A stretch of DNA of 64,000 nucleotides, taken from contig CM075943.1 in NCBI GenBank assembly GCA_038030265.1, forward strand, positions 59,061,971 through 59,125,970, written 5' to 3'. The first letter of the stretch is position 1, and the number at the start of each line of letters is the position of its first letter. The notes below the pieces were generated by a model. That model saw only the letters and a list, made by a program, of their open reading frames with translations. It was not told the origin of the DNA and did not search any database. The translations under genes and the position numbers were made by a program. Positions 32,700 through 42,674 of the stretch are shown piece by piece. The stretch comes from Corythucha ciliata (taxonomy: Eukaryota > Arthropoda > Insecta > Hemiptera > Tingidae).

Positions 32700-33787
32700 G
32701 AGATGAAACTTCTGAGATCGCCAGAAATTTTTTCATCAGAGTTAGCAGTTGACAAACACATTTTGGTGCTTTGAAAACGACTGGCGAGAGTAAAAAGTCA
32801 TTCCCCACGACATATACGTTACGAAACCAACAACGCCATCCAATTATATTGTAGATAGCGCCATCAGCGAGCTTTCGAAAATTCGACATTTCGAGGCTTA
32901 CTAGTAGCCAGGGCTTTATTCGAAATTGGATAGCGGTGGTGGTTTTCTAGTTTATTTCTGGCGATCTCAGAAGTGTCATCTCGTAGACCATAAAAAACGT
33001 CCTGCGCAGGTGCCAGACACGATCAAATGACCCGGATTTTTCATACGGTGGGCTCCGGACTATGTGTCATAATAAAGGCAGAGCGTTAATTTAATAGCTC
33101 CCATTCGCCGTGAACTACCCTGCCATTTAAATGTTTAAATGTAATGCCATAAATGTAAATATAATAAATACACCATGACACCGTGAACAGAATCGTTTGG
33201 GTTGCCTATACGATATGGGAAGGGGACTCTTGTAGTTAAGTCGGATCAAAACTTTTCAGATTACATTTATTTTCAGATAAGTTACATTACGTTAAAGGGT
33301 ATGTCACAATTTCACCATTGCGGAGTGCCTGGGTTCGAATCCGAAACAATTTTTATTATTTTTTGTTTCTCCCTTTTTGGCACACCTCAGGATTTTTTAC
33401 TCAAGATGTATTAAGCTGTAGGCAATATCAAATAAAAAGAGACTGCTCAAAATACAATGGATGTTTGTTGGTAATTGGGTGGTCCACAGTGTTGGGCAGA
33501 TAACGGAAAAAATTATCTTAGATAAAGATAAGATAACAATGAGGACACCTTAAAAGATAAGATAAAGATAAGATAAATAAAAAATTATCTTTTACTTTTA
33601 GATAAATATTAAGATAACAAAAATAAATTTTTCGTTGCCTTTTAGAAGAAGCAAAGTGTCGCGTTACCTGAATTCTCGATTTTCCGCCGTCAGATTCAAA
33701 TTGCTATGTTAATGGTAATGGAATGAAATAATCACAAATTCACTTAAAATCACAACCCACAGACAAAAACAGGGGAATAGACGAATA
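32700..33787. other. no gene; GATAA-rich block at 33488-33625
   Basis: Unassigned sequence. From 33488 a segment starting CAGTGTTGGGCAGATAACGG leads into a run of about ten imperfect gataa/ttatc motifs. The CAGTGTTGGGCA start resembles hAT ends, but no second end was found. A tRNA B-box-like gggttcgaatcc at about 33330 has no partner A box. Confidence 0.4.
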
Positions 33788-33789
33788 GC

Positions 33790-34058
33790 CCAGTCAGTAG
33801 TAGTCAAGATTTGTGGCTAAAATTGAGAAAATCGCTAAAGATTGAGGAAAAAATCTACATTAAGTACGGCATTAATGGCGGCTATAAAATTGAGAAGGAT
33901 TCCCATTTGGCGCTATAAACTTAAAAATACGCCAATTTAATTCCACTTATTCTGGAAGCAACTTTTTTAAGCTAAAATTGAGCGAAACCGCAAATTCGTA
34001 GCCATATAAGTGAAAAATCCCGCTTATAATTGCGTCTATAAAAATAAAATTTCAGTGA
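33790..34058. repeat. degenerate array, type 4, reverse orientation, truncated by the gap
   Basis: Units around ggctaaaattgagaaaatcgc. It runs up to the N gap. Confidence 0.6.
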
Positions 34059-34558
34059 NNNNNNNNNNNNNNNNNNNNNNNNNNNNNNNNNNNNNNNNNN
34101 NNNNNNNNNNNNNNNNNNNNNNNNNNNNNNNNNNNNNNNNNNNNNNNNNNNNNNNNNNNNNNNNNNNNNNNNNNNNNNNNNNNNNNNNNNNNNNNNNNNN
34201 NNNNNNNNNNNNNNNNNNNNNNNNNNNNNNNNNNNNNNNNNNNNNNNNNNNNNNNNNNNNNNNNNNNNNNNNNNNNNNNNNNNNNNNNNNNNNNNNNNNN
34301 NNNNNNNNNNNNNNNNNNNNNNNNNNNNNNNNNNNNNNNNNNNNNNNNNNNNNNNNNNNNNNNNNNNNNNNNNNNNNNNNNNNNNNNNNNNNNNNNNNNN
34401 NNNNNNNNNNNNNNNNNNNNNNNNNNNNNNNNNNNNNNNNNNNNNNNNNNNNNNNNNNNNNNNNNNNNNNNNNNNNNNNNNNNNNNNNNNNNNNNNNNNN
34501 NNNNNNNNNNNNNNNNNNNNNNNNNNNNNNNNNNNNNNNNNNNNNNNNNNNNNNNNNN
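34059..34558. other. assembly gap (500 N)
   Basis: Exactly 500 N. Right of the gap the sequence is near-identical to 39923-42407, so the gap lies inside a repeated element and its true length and content are unknown. Confidence 0.99.
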
Positions 34559-35004
34559 GTTTCACTGAGCTTCCGAGAGAAAAACGCTAGCGGTTGGCAG
34601 ATACCGTCGGTTTGTTGATGAAGAGCAGAGCCAATGGCAGTATCTGAAGCGTCGACGAAAAGGGTCAAGGGTGAGTCAGGCTTGGGGTGGACGAGAAGGG
34701 TAGCGTCAGCGAGATCTTGCAGACAATGGTCGTAGGCCTCAATCAACTGATCAGTCCATTGGATGGGAGATGTTTCGCTTTTGCTAGTTTTTAAGGCGTC
34801 ATGAAGCGTGACTTGGGCCCAGGCCGCGCGGCGAATGAAGCGGCGGTAGAAATTTATGGTTCCGAGTGTAAACGACGCAAGGATTGAAAGGTTGTAGGTC
34901 GAGGAGCTTCGGTGAGGGCACGAACACGTTGAGGAAGTGGTGATGTGCCAGACGGTGTGCCTCGGAAACCTAAGAAGTCTACTTCTGTTACGCCGAAAAC
35001 ACAT
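34559..35004 (-). pseudogene. CsRN1-like Gypsy pol, RNase H start, copy 1 (truncated by the gap)
   Basis: Minus-strand reading with [40 protein letters not shown] (first RNase H Asp) and QPLAFFSRKLSE, then the gap. Identical in content to the copy-2 frame at 38530-40368, whose integrase part would lie in or beyond the gap. Confidence 0.85.
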
Positions 35005-35948
35005 TTGTTCACGTTGAGATGGAGTCCGTAGCTCCTGAAACGCTGGAAAACGAGAGTGAGATGTTCCAGATGTTCTGCGGGAGATTTGGAAGTGATAAGC
35101 GCATCGTCGAGGTAAACGAAGATGAAGGGAAGGTCGCGAAGTATTTCATCCATGAATCGCTGAAATGATTGACCGGCGTTGCGTAAACAAAAACACATCA
35201 TCGGAAACTCAAAAAGGCCGAAAGGTGTGATGACAGCGGTTTTTTCGATGTCGGAAGGTGCGACTGGTATTTGGTTGTATGCTCGAAGGAGATCTAGCTT
35301 CGAGTAAATTGTAGTTCCGTGAAGATTGGACGTGAAATCGTGAAGATGAGGGAGAGGGTAGAGGTCAGGTTTGGTGACAGCGTTTAGGCGTCGGAAATCA
35401 CCACAAGGTCGCCAGGTGCCGTCTTTTTTAGGAACGAGGTGGAGCGGACTAGACCAACAAGATTTAGAGGGACGACAGATGCCGAGGTCTAGCATTGTTT
35501 GGAATTCTGCTTTGGCAGCTTTCAACTTGTCGGAGTGAAGACGTCGAAAGCGGGAACGATCAGGTGGTCCAGTGGTTTCGATTGCGTGCTGGGTATTGTG
35601 TGGTAGAGATGGGCATGGAAAAGAGGGAGGTTGAACGATCTCGGGGAATTGCGTGAGCAACGCGGCAAACTTGTTCGTCGTGTCACAGAGGTTCAGGCGT
35701 GCTGGGTTATTCGACGGTGCAGTTGAAGGATGAACACCAGCGACAGAAAGTTGAGGAGTGCCATCCAACAGACGATGACGACGGAGGTCGATGAGAAGAT
35801 CGAAGTGTGCCAAGAAGTCGGCACCGATAATGGGGTATGTTACCTCTGTGAGGACGAAGGGCCATCGAAACGAACGGTGAAGACCGAAATCGAGTGAGAG
35901 AAAGCGGGAACCATACGTAGGGATCGCAGAACCATCGGCAGTAGACAA
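34854..35948 (-). pseudogene. CsRN1-like Gypsy protease end and reverse transcriptase, copy 1
   Basis: The 364-codon minus-strand frame starts inside the protease ([29 protein letters not shown]). It runs through the [57 protein letters not shown] and [16 protein letters not shown] (YLDD catalytic box). It stops early because of a frameshift at about 34870, beyond which RT continues in the neighbouring frame. Assignment to the CsRN1 branch rests on motif resemblance. Confidence 0.85.
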
Positions 35949-36396
35949 GGTGAACTTCTGTGGGCCAATAGTTTTGTCGCGGCGCGTGCAGGGAATGACG
36001 CTTACGTCGGCGCCTTAGTCGATGAGGAAACGAACTTAGGTTGTTTTGTCGGTGACAAATAGGCGGCGTGTGGAGTTACGGCGATCGCTTGCCGCCACCT
36101 GCGATCGGAACATTAGTTTTTTGAACAAAAGGAACAGGGGGAACGACAGAAACCTGTTTTTTTGGGTGAAGTGTGTAGTTCTGGTTTGGGACAAGGTGAT
36201 CTGTAGCGACGGCGTATCAGCAAGGGGTTGAACGTTGTTCGATGTCGGTAAGGCGTTGAGTGAGCCGTTGGATCGCGTCGAGAAGGGTGGAAAAAGAAGG
36301 TGTGGAAGTTGTGGGTTCGGAAGGGGAAGGTGTTGACTCTGGAGGAAGGAAGTGATGTCGTCCACGGTCAGCAGCTTCGAAAACTTTGTCGGCTAA
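35949..36396 (-). pseudogene. Gypsy Gag end and protease start with stops, copy 1
   Basis: Minus strand: a degenerate Gag C-terminus (ADKVFEAADRGRHHFLPPES, LLDAIQRLTQRLTDIEQRS), then RRLFVTDKTT, a TAA stop, VRFLID, a second TAA where the catalytic D-T-G Thr codon is expected, then GADVSVIP. The 5' part of Gag and the 5' LTR are absent; unrelated sequence begins at about 36397. Confidence 0.75.
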
Positions 36397-36773
36397 TTAG
36401 CATAAGTTGCAATTAGTTAAGCATAAGTTGAGAGCATAAGTTGAAAAGGGTGACGCCGATTTTCGCCATATTGGTGGTCCCTCGGCCTTAATATTTAAGA
36501 TATAGATAACAGAGGAGCAGTCGTGATAAAGTAGTCCTCAGCACAAATCCCTATGCGTTCCGGGACTACCAATGTGGCGTATGTTGGCTTCACCCCGCTA
36601 ACTTGATTTTACATCTATCGCTCCCTCCTCTCTCTTCATACCTCCACGGTGGACACGATTCTTTGTTGCAAGATTGAATCAAGTGTGAGTCGTAACATGA
36701 ATCTACGCAGCCCGGACTCTGAGTCGCAACAATGAATCGACTCAAAGAGTCTCAGTGTGTACTAGGCTTGATA

Positions 36774-36912
36774 GCGTTTTCCATTTGCTTAAAATTCCGC
36801 ATTGAAGCCGAGCATTACCACTCGTCTTCTCTGAATTATATCATAATATGGTAACGGAGAAGACGGGTAAAATGCTCGGCTCCTGAGTGGAATTTATGCA
36901 AATGGAAAACGC
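36774..36912. mobile_element. 139-bp foldback MITE, copy 1
   Basis: Starts GCGTTTTCCATTTGC and ends with its inverse GCAAATGGAAAACGC. The arms continue inward through ggaattt/aaattcc, gccgagcatt/aatgctcggc and gtcttctc/gagaagac to an AT-rich loop. No convincing target duplication. Confidence 0.75.
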
Positions 36913-37042
36913 CATAAATGTTTTTGGTGGGAGTGGAAAAATCGAATTACCGAAATGAAGCAACACATTCGAGAGTCCATCACTAAGTGGACAGACTATA
37001 AAATTATTCCCGGTGCGTTATTTTTGTGAGAGCAAAGGGGAA

Positions 37043-37225
37043 ATTGATTTTTTTTCGATAGCGAAATCCAAGGAACTTGTTTTATAAGTGAGCCATGCAC
37101 GCCAAAATGGTTCTCGAATGATGCAACTCCGCGAAGCAATTGAAAATCCATGAAATTGATTATTGAGTGAGCCAGACTCACCAAAATCCGCTAAATTGTT
37201 CTTTTACGTAACATAAAGATGGATA
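37043..37225. repeat. degenerate array, type 5 (theme: gaaatccatgaaattg...gagtgagccagactcacc)
   Basis: A few units combining gaaatcca, ttgatttttt and gagccaga(c)tcacc. Related arrays are at 56290-56960 and 62290-62880. Confidence 0.5.
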
Positions 37226-37229
37226 AACA

Positions 37230-37570
37230 GACGCCAGAGGATGGATACGCGCCAAAAAAAAAGTTAATTCTAACGATTCGCGCTGTGAAAATAGCTAAGC
37301 TGACAATTTTCTGGCGGTTTTCACTGTATAAATGGGCGGTCTGACTCGTATCAGGAAATGGCTAAACTGACATTACGCTCCGTGAACATGGCCAAAACTA
37401 ACTGCGCGCCTTAAAAAACGCAAAAATGACGATTCGCGCATTGAAAATGTCGAAGCATCTAATGTCCTGGCCTGATAATAGTAAAATCGACCACTCTCGC
37501 GCCGAAAATGGCCAACCTGAACATTCGCTCAACATGGTTCAATACTGACTATTTGCGCTTCACCTCAACG
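37230..37570. repeat. degenerate array, type 3, reverse orientation (copy with an insertion)
   Basis: Unit-for-unit similar to 28120-28460. It resumes at 38360-38420 (ctcaacggactattcatgcc) after a nested element. Confidence 0.75.
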
Positions 37571-38359
37571 CACGAACGAATTTCATTAGTGTGCCGTGTC
37601 ACAGCTCGCCGCAGCCTTATAGTGTAATGGGCAATGGCTGGATTCGAACCCAGGCCCGCTGAGTTGCGAAGCGAGCATTGTATCCATTACACCATCGAGG
37701 CGCGCCTCAATTTACCTTAATTTTAGCCGAAAATAAGAACTTTTTCAAAGATGTGTGCGCCAATTCGCCCTCTTTCTCGATTTTACCCACAAACTTGCTA
37801 TATAAATGTATAAAAACAGTCAATTGTCACTTTTTCGCAATATTCACCGAGATGTTGGTTTGAGAAACCACGAACTGGTGCCTTCTCTCAATTTTACCTG
37901 CGTGAATCAGCTCCATTTCTCAATTTTAACCGTGAATTGGCATTTTTCCTCAATTTTAGCCGCAAATGAGCGATTTTTCTTAATTTTACATTAAACGCGC
38001 AATTTATTTTGTCAATTTTAGCCGTGAAAAGAGCACTGTAAACCGTGAGTTAGCGCATTTTCTTAATTTCGGCTCGGACTTTGGATCGCGAAACCGCAAA
38101 TTGGCGTGTTTTCTCAATTTCAACCGCGAACAATGAGCAGATTTATTTCTCAAGTTCAACGTGAATCAGCGCTATTTCTCAATTCTAGCCGTGAATGGGT
38201 GTTTTCGCTCAGTACTAGCCGGAAAATGTCCTTTTCATGGATTTCTTCCGCGAACGAGCACTTTTTCTCAAGACGTGCGCCCCCCCCCCCCCCGAAAACT
38301 CTGAATCCGTGTGCCTGGCCGGCTGCCCACCCTTTGATCATGGACTGTCTACGCCCCTG
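37571..38359. mobile_element. 789-bp hAT-like insertion with paralogous empty site
   Basis: Flanked by cctcaacg (37563-37570) and tctcaacg (38360-38367), 7 of 8 bases matching. The paralogous locus at about 28450 is uninterrupted (cctcaacggactattc), confirming the insertion point. The right end, inverted, is CAGGGGCGTAGACAGTCC, a hAT-like terminus also seen at 51257 and 55212. The left end is diverged. It contains a tRNA-like segment and a type-4 array (37700-38275), and a C14 run at 38280-38293. Confidence 0.7.
37629..37701 (-). tRNA. tRNA-like pseudogene (tRNA-Gln-like body)
   Basis: 73 bp on the minus strand: an A-box-like tggtgtaatggatac and a consensus B box ggttcgaatcc at normal spacing, resembling a tRNA-Gln body. 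The acceptor ends do not pair and the T stem has mismatches, so it is not a functional tRNA. The outer sequences gcctcgatggtgtaatgg and ccattacactataaggc are inverted repeats of each other, so it sits within a small palindrome. Confidence 0.45.
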
Positions 38360-38420
38360 TCTCAACGGACTATTCATGCCCGAAAACCGGCTAAAATTAC
38401 CATTAGCGCGCTAAATATTA

Positions 38421-40368
38421 CCAGTGAACGCGAGGAAGACGAGAGTGTCGCGCAGAAAGATGGGATAGGCCACGTAGTCGAGTTAGCGGACGTCTCGAAG
38501 GGGTTGAGTTGGTAGATGAAACGCAGGTTTTAGACGGTCGATCGAAACAAAAGTTTTCTTACCGTGTATGTCCAGTGTGAAATATTTGTCGTTTCTTTCG
38601 AGGACAGGGTAAGGTCCATCATAAGGTTGTTGAAGCGGTTTTCTGATGGAATCGACGCGAACGAAAACTTGCTCAGCCGAAGAGAGGTGAGGGTGAAAAC
38701 GAACGTTTTTTGTGAGGAGTTGTGGATTTCGGTGGCTGGCCGGACATGACGAAAAAACTCTTGAAGTCGCTGAAGGAATTGTGACGGATTGACGGTGGAC
38801 GGGTCAGGTGGTTCGAAGAATTTACCGGGTAATCGTAGTGTAGAGCCAAAATGAAGTTCTGCAGCTGAATGGCCAGATTGGTTTGGCACGTTTCGCAAAC
38901 CGAGCAGAACGATTGGTAGAAGTGAACACCAATCGGTAGAGTTATGGCATTTGAGAGCGTTTTTAAGAGAGCGGTGCCATCTTTCAAGTTTACCATTGGA
39001 CTGCGGATGGTACGCTGTCGTACGAAAATGACGAATCCCGAGGCGGTAGTCGAGAATTCGAAAAAGATTGGACTCGAATTGTCGACCTCTGTCGGTGATG
39101 ATCTTAGCGGGAACGCCGTAACGGGCGATCCATTCCTTGAAAAGAGCGTCAGCCACTGTTTCGGTGGAGATTGATTGAATGGGTATGGCTTCGGGCCAGG
39201 AAGAAAAACGGTCGATCAAGGTGAGAATGTAGTGCATACCGTGTGATGGGGGAAGTGGACCAATGATGTCCAAGTGGGTGCATTGAAAACGTGCGTCGAC
39301 GGGAGGGAAAACACCGAGAGGACCACGGGTATGACGTCCAATTTTGGATTTCTGACATTGAAGGCAGTTTCTTGCCCAAGATCTGGAGTCTCGCTCAATT
39401 CCGGGCCAAACAAATCGTTCACGAATTAGTTGTGATGTACGCTTCGGAGATGGATGTGCGCTGTTGTGAATTAGAGCGAACGCTTGACGACGAAGGGATA
39501 AGGGAATAAAAACGCGGTGTCTATCGTCGCAAAATAACGAAATGTTGAGGCCAGGTATGCATTCTCGACGAAGATTGAGTGACGAATTGAGGCAGAGCTT
39601 TTTTAGCTCGTCTTCTGCTTCTTGAATTTTAGCGACGACTGTGAAATCGAAAATATGGATGGAGTCGACTCGGGAAAGGTAATCTGCTACGACGTTTTCA
39701 CTTCCTTTGATGTGTCGAATATCGGTCGTGAACTGCGCTACAAAATCTAAGTGACGAAATTGACGAGGGGACGCCTTTTCTGGTTTTTGCTTGAAAGCGA
39801 AAATGAGGGGCTTGTGGTCTGTGAAAATTGTGAGTTGTTGACCCTCGACGAAGTCCCGAAAGTGCTTGACTGAAGCGTAAATTGCTAGAAGCTCTTTGTC
39901 ATAGGCACTGTACCGTCGTTCGGTTTCACTGAGCTTCCGAGAGAAAAACGCTAGCGGTTGGCAGATACCGTCGGTTTGTTGATGAAGAGCAGAGCCAATG
40001 GCAGTATCTGAAGCGTCGACGAAAAGGGTCAAGGGTGAGTCAGGCTTGGGGTGGACGAGAAGGGTAGCGTCAGCGAGATCTTGCAGACAATGGTCGTAGG
40101 CCTCAATCAACTGATCAGTCCATTGGATGGGAGATGTTTCGCTTTTGCTAGTTTTTAAGGCGTCATGAAGCGTGACTTGGGCCCAGGCCGCGCGGCGAAT
40201 GAAGCGGCGGTAGAAATTTATGGTTCCGAGTGTAAACGACGCAAGGATTGAAAGGTTGTAGGTCGAGGAGCTTCGGTGAGGGCACGAACACGTTGAGGAA
40301 GTGGTGATGTGCCAGACGGTGTGCCTCGGAAACCTAAGAAGTCTACTTCTGTTACGCCGAAAACACAT
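38421..40368 (-). pseudogene. CsRN1-like Gypsy pol, copy 2: RNase H and integrase
   Basis: Minus-strand open frame of 612 codons (38530-40368). The first residues are out of frame with RT; from [15 protein letters not shown] it is genuine pol. RNase H: FVDASDTAIGSALHQ, YSAYDKELLAIYASVKHFRD and FTDHKPLIFAF. Integrase zinc domain: HNSAHPSPKRTSQL, CLQCQ. Catalytic core: CTHLDIIGPLPPSHG (D), IITDRGRQFES (D), HPQSNGKLERWH (E). Near 38710 a further frameshift occurs, and the C-terminal tail (VLERNDKYFTLDIHGKKT, VSIDRLKPAF) continues in another frame to about 38421. All catalytic residues of integrase are present, but frameshifts and upstream stops disable it. It would cut and join the element's cDNA into host DNA. 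Confidence 0.9.
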
Positions 40369-41312
40369 TTGTTCACGTTGAGATGGAGTCCGTAGCTCCT
40401 GAAACGCTGGAAAACGAGAGTGAGATGTTCCAGATGTTCTGCGGGAGATTTGGAAGTGATAAGCGCATCGTCGAGGTAAACGAAGATGAAGGGAAGGTCG
40501 CGAAGTATTTCATCCATGAATCGCTGAAATGATTGACCGGCGTTGCGTAAACAAAAACACATCATCGGAAACTCAAAAAGGCCGAAAGGTGTGATGACAG
40601 CGGTTTTTTCGATGTCGGAAGGTGCGACTGGTATTTGGTTGTATGCTCGAAGGAGATCTAGCTTCGAGTAAATTGTAGTTCCGTGAAGATTGGACGTGAA
40701 ATCGTGAAGATGAGGGAGAGGGTAGAGGTCAGGTTTGGTGACAGCGTTTAGGCGTCGGAAATCACCACAAGGTCGCCAGGTGCCGTCTTTTTTAGGAACG
40801 AGGTGGAGCGGACTAGACCAACAAGATTTAGAGGGACGACAGATGCCGAGGTCTAGCATTGTTTGGAATTCTGCTTTGGCAGCTTTCAACTTGTCGGAGT
40901 GAAGACGTCGAAAGCGGGAACGATCAGGTGGTCCAGTGGTTTCGATTGCGTGCTGGGTATTGTGTGGTAGAGATGGGCATGGAAAAGAGGGAGGTTGAAC
41001 GATCTCGGGGAATTGCGTGAGCAACGCGGCAAACTTGTTCGTCGTGTCACAGAGGTTCAGGCGTGCTGGGTTATTCGACGGTGCAGTTGAAGGATGAACA
41101 CCAGCGACAGAAAGTTGAGGAGTGCCATCCAACAGACGATGACGACGGAGGTCGATGAGAAGATCGAAGTGTGCCAAGAAGTCGGCACCGATAATGGGGT
41201 ATGTTACCTCTGTGAGGACGAAGGGCCATCGAAACGAACGGTGAAGACCGAAATCGAGTGAGAGAAAGCGGGAACCATACGTAGGGATCGCAGAACCATC
41301 GGCAGTAGACAA
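40218..41312 (-). pseudogene. CsRN1-like Gypsy protease end and reverse transcriptase, copy 2
   Basis: Same 364-codon reading as copy 1 at 34854-35948, including [16 protein letters not shown]. The final RRLHSEP is a frameshift product; true coding moves to the frame of the next feature at about 40240. Being identical to copy 1 at the protein level implies very recent duplication or an assembly duplicate. Confidence 0.85.
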
Positions 41313-41760
41313 GGTGAACTTCTGTGGGCCAATAGTTTTGTCGCGGCGCGTGCAGGGAATGACGCTTACGTCGGCGCCTTAGTCGATGAGGAAACGAACT
41401 TAGGTTGTTTTGTCGGTGACAAATAGGCGGCGTGTGGAGTTACGGCGATCGCTTGCCGCCACCTGCGATCGGAACATTAGTTTTTTGAACAAAAGGAACA
41501 GGGGGAACGACAGAAACCTGTTTTTTTGGGTGAAGTGTGTAGTTCTGGTTTGGGACAAGGTGATCTGTAGCGACGGCGTATCAGCAAGGGGGTTGAACGT
41601 TGTTCGATGTCGGTAAGGCGTTGAGTGAGCCGTTGGATCGCGTCGAGAAGGGTGGAAAAAGAAGGTGTGGAAGTTGTGGGTTCGGAAGGGGAAGGTGTTG
41701 ACTCTGGAGGAAGGAAGTGATGTCGTCCACGGTCAGCAGCTTCGAAAACTTTGTCGGCTA
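41313..41760 (-). pseudogene. Gypsy Gag end and protease start with stops, copy 2
   Basis: Equivalent to 35949-36396, with the same two in-frame TAA stops, one exactly in the D-T-G active-site triplet. Shared lesions show the element was already dead before duplication. Gag is 5'-truncated at the same point. Confidence 0.75.
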
Positions 41761-42138
41761 ATTAGCATAAGTTGCAATTAGTTAAGCATAAGTTGAGAGC
41801 ATAAGTTGAAAAGGGTGACGCCGATTTTCGCCATATTGGTGGTCCCTCGGCCTTAATATTTAAGATATAGATAACAGAGGAGCAGTCGTGATAAAGTAGT
41901 CCTCAGCACAAATCCTTATGCGTTCCGGGACTACCAATGTGGCGTATGTTGGCTTCACCCCGCTAACTTGATTTTACATCTGTCGCTCCCTCCTCTCTCT
42001 TCATACCTCCACGGTGGACACGATTCTTTGTTGCAAGATTGAATCAAGTGTGAGTCGTAACATGAATCTACGCAGCCCGGACTCTGAGTGGCAACAATGA
42101 ATCGACTCAAAGAGTCTCAGTGTGTACTAGGCTTGATA

Positions 42139-42277
42139 GCGTTTTCCATTTGCTTAAAATTCCGCATTGAAGCCGAGCATTACCACTCGTCTTCTCTGAA
42201 TTATATCATAATATGGTAACGGAGAAGACGGGTAAAATGCTCGGCTCCTGAGTGGAATTTATGCAAATGGAAAACGC
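42139..42277. mobile_element. 139-bp foldback MITE, copy 2
   Basis: Same element and flanks as 36774-36912, carried along in the duplication. Confidence 0.75.
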
Positions 42278-42407
42278 CATAAATGTTTTTGGTGGGAGTG
42301 GAAAAATCGAATTACCGAAATGAAGCAACACATTCGAGAGTCCATCACTAAGTGGACAGACTATAAAATTATTCCCGGTGCGTTATTTTTGTGAGAGCAA
42401 AGGGGAA

Positions 42408-42674
42408 GTTTATTCCACTAAATTCAAGGGCGGGCGAGAGCCCATCCCTAGTAAGTGGACAGACTATAGAGAACGAGATTGAGCCCCCCTCCACACTCAC
42501 ACACACAACTCCCCTGGTGTGACATTTATATTTATGATTCACTAGGCCTAACTAACAGGGAGACTTAACAGGATAAGCACGTTTTGGGGTGTACTCCACT
42601 CATTAGTTTGATCCTTTCTGTGTGTCGAGCTTTTTCATCGATACTGTAAACAATGTAATTTACGTTCGCGTTGA
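42408..42674. other. unassigned segment between the Gypsy duplication and the tandem units
   Basis: No coding similarity; contains a CA-rich stretch (cacactcacacacac). It could be part of an LTR of the adjacent Copia element, but no second copy is seen. Confidence 0.35.

Larger units (their letters stand above)
34559..37042. repeat. duplicated segment, copy 1 (partner 39923-42407, offset about 5364 bp)
   Basis: About 2.48 kb, nearly identical to 39923-42407. Differences seen are a one-base indel in a G run (36223 against 41586) and a few substitutions. It includes the Gypsy gag-pol piece and about 640 bp of non-Gypsy sequence beyond it, so it is a segmental duplication (or assembly duplication), not two separate insertions. 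It ends at aggggaa (37036-37042). Confidence 0.85.

Noticed and set aside
28649..32700. Target-site duplication for the long foldback (atgccc / atgtcc)
   Set aside because: Only 5 of 6 bases match and the position relative to the ends is ambiguous; not claimed.
33325..33345. B-box-like gggttcgaatcc suggesting a SINE
   Set aside because: No A box at proper spacing, no tail or target duplication.
34010..34618. Open frames across the second N gap
   Set aside because: Created by N; only the Gypsy reading right of the gap is real.
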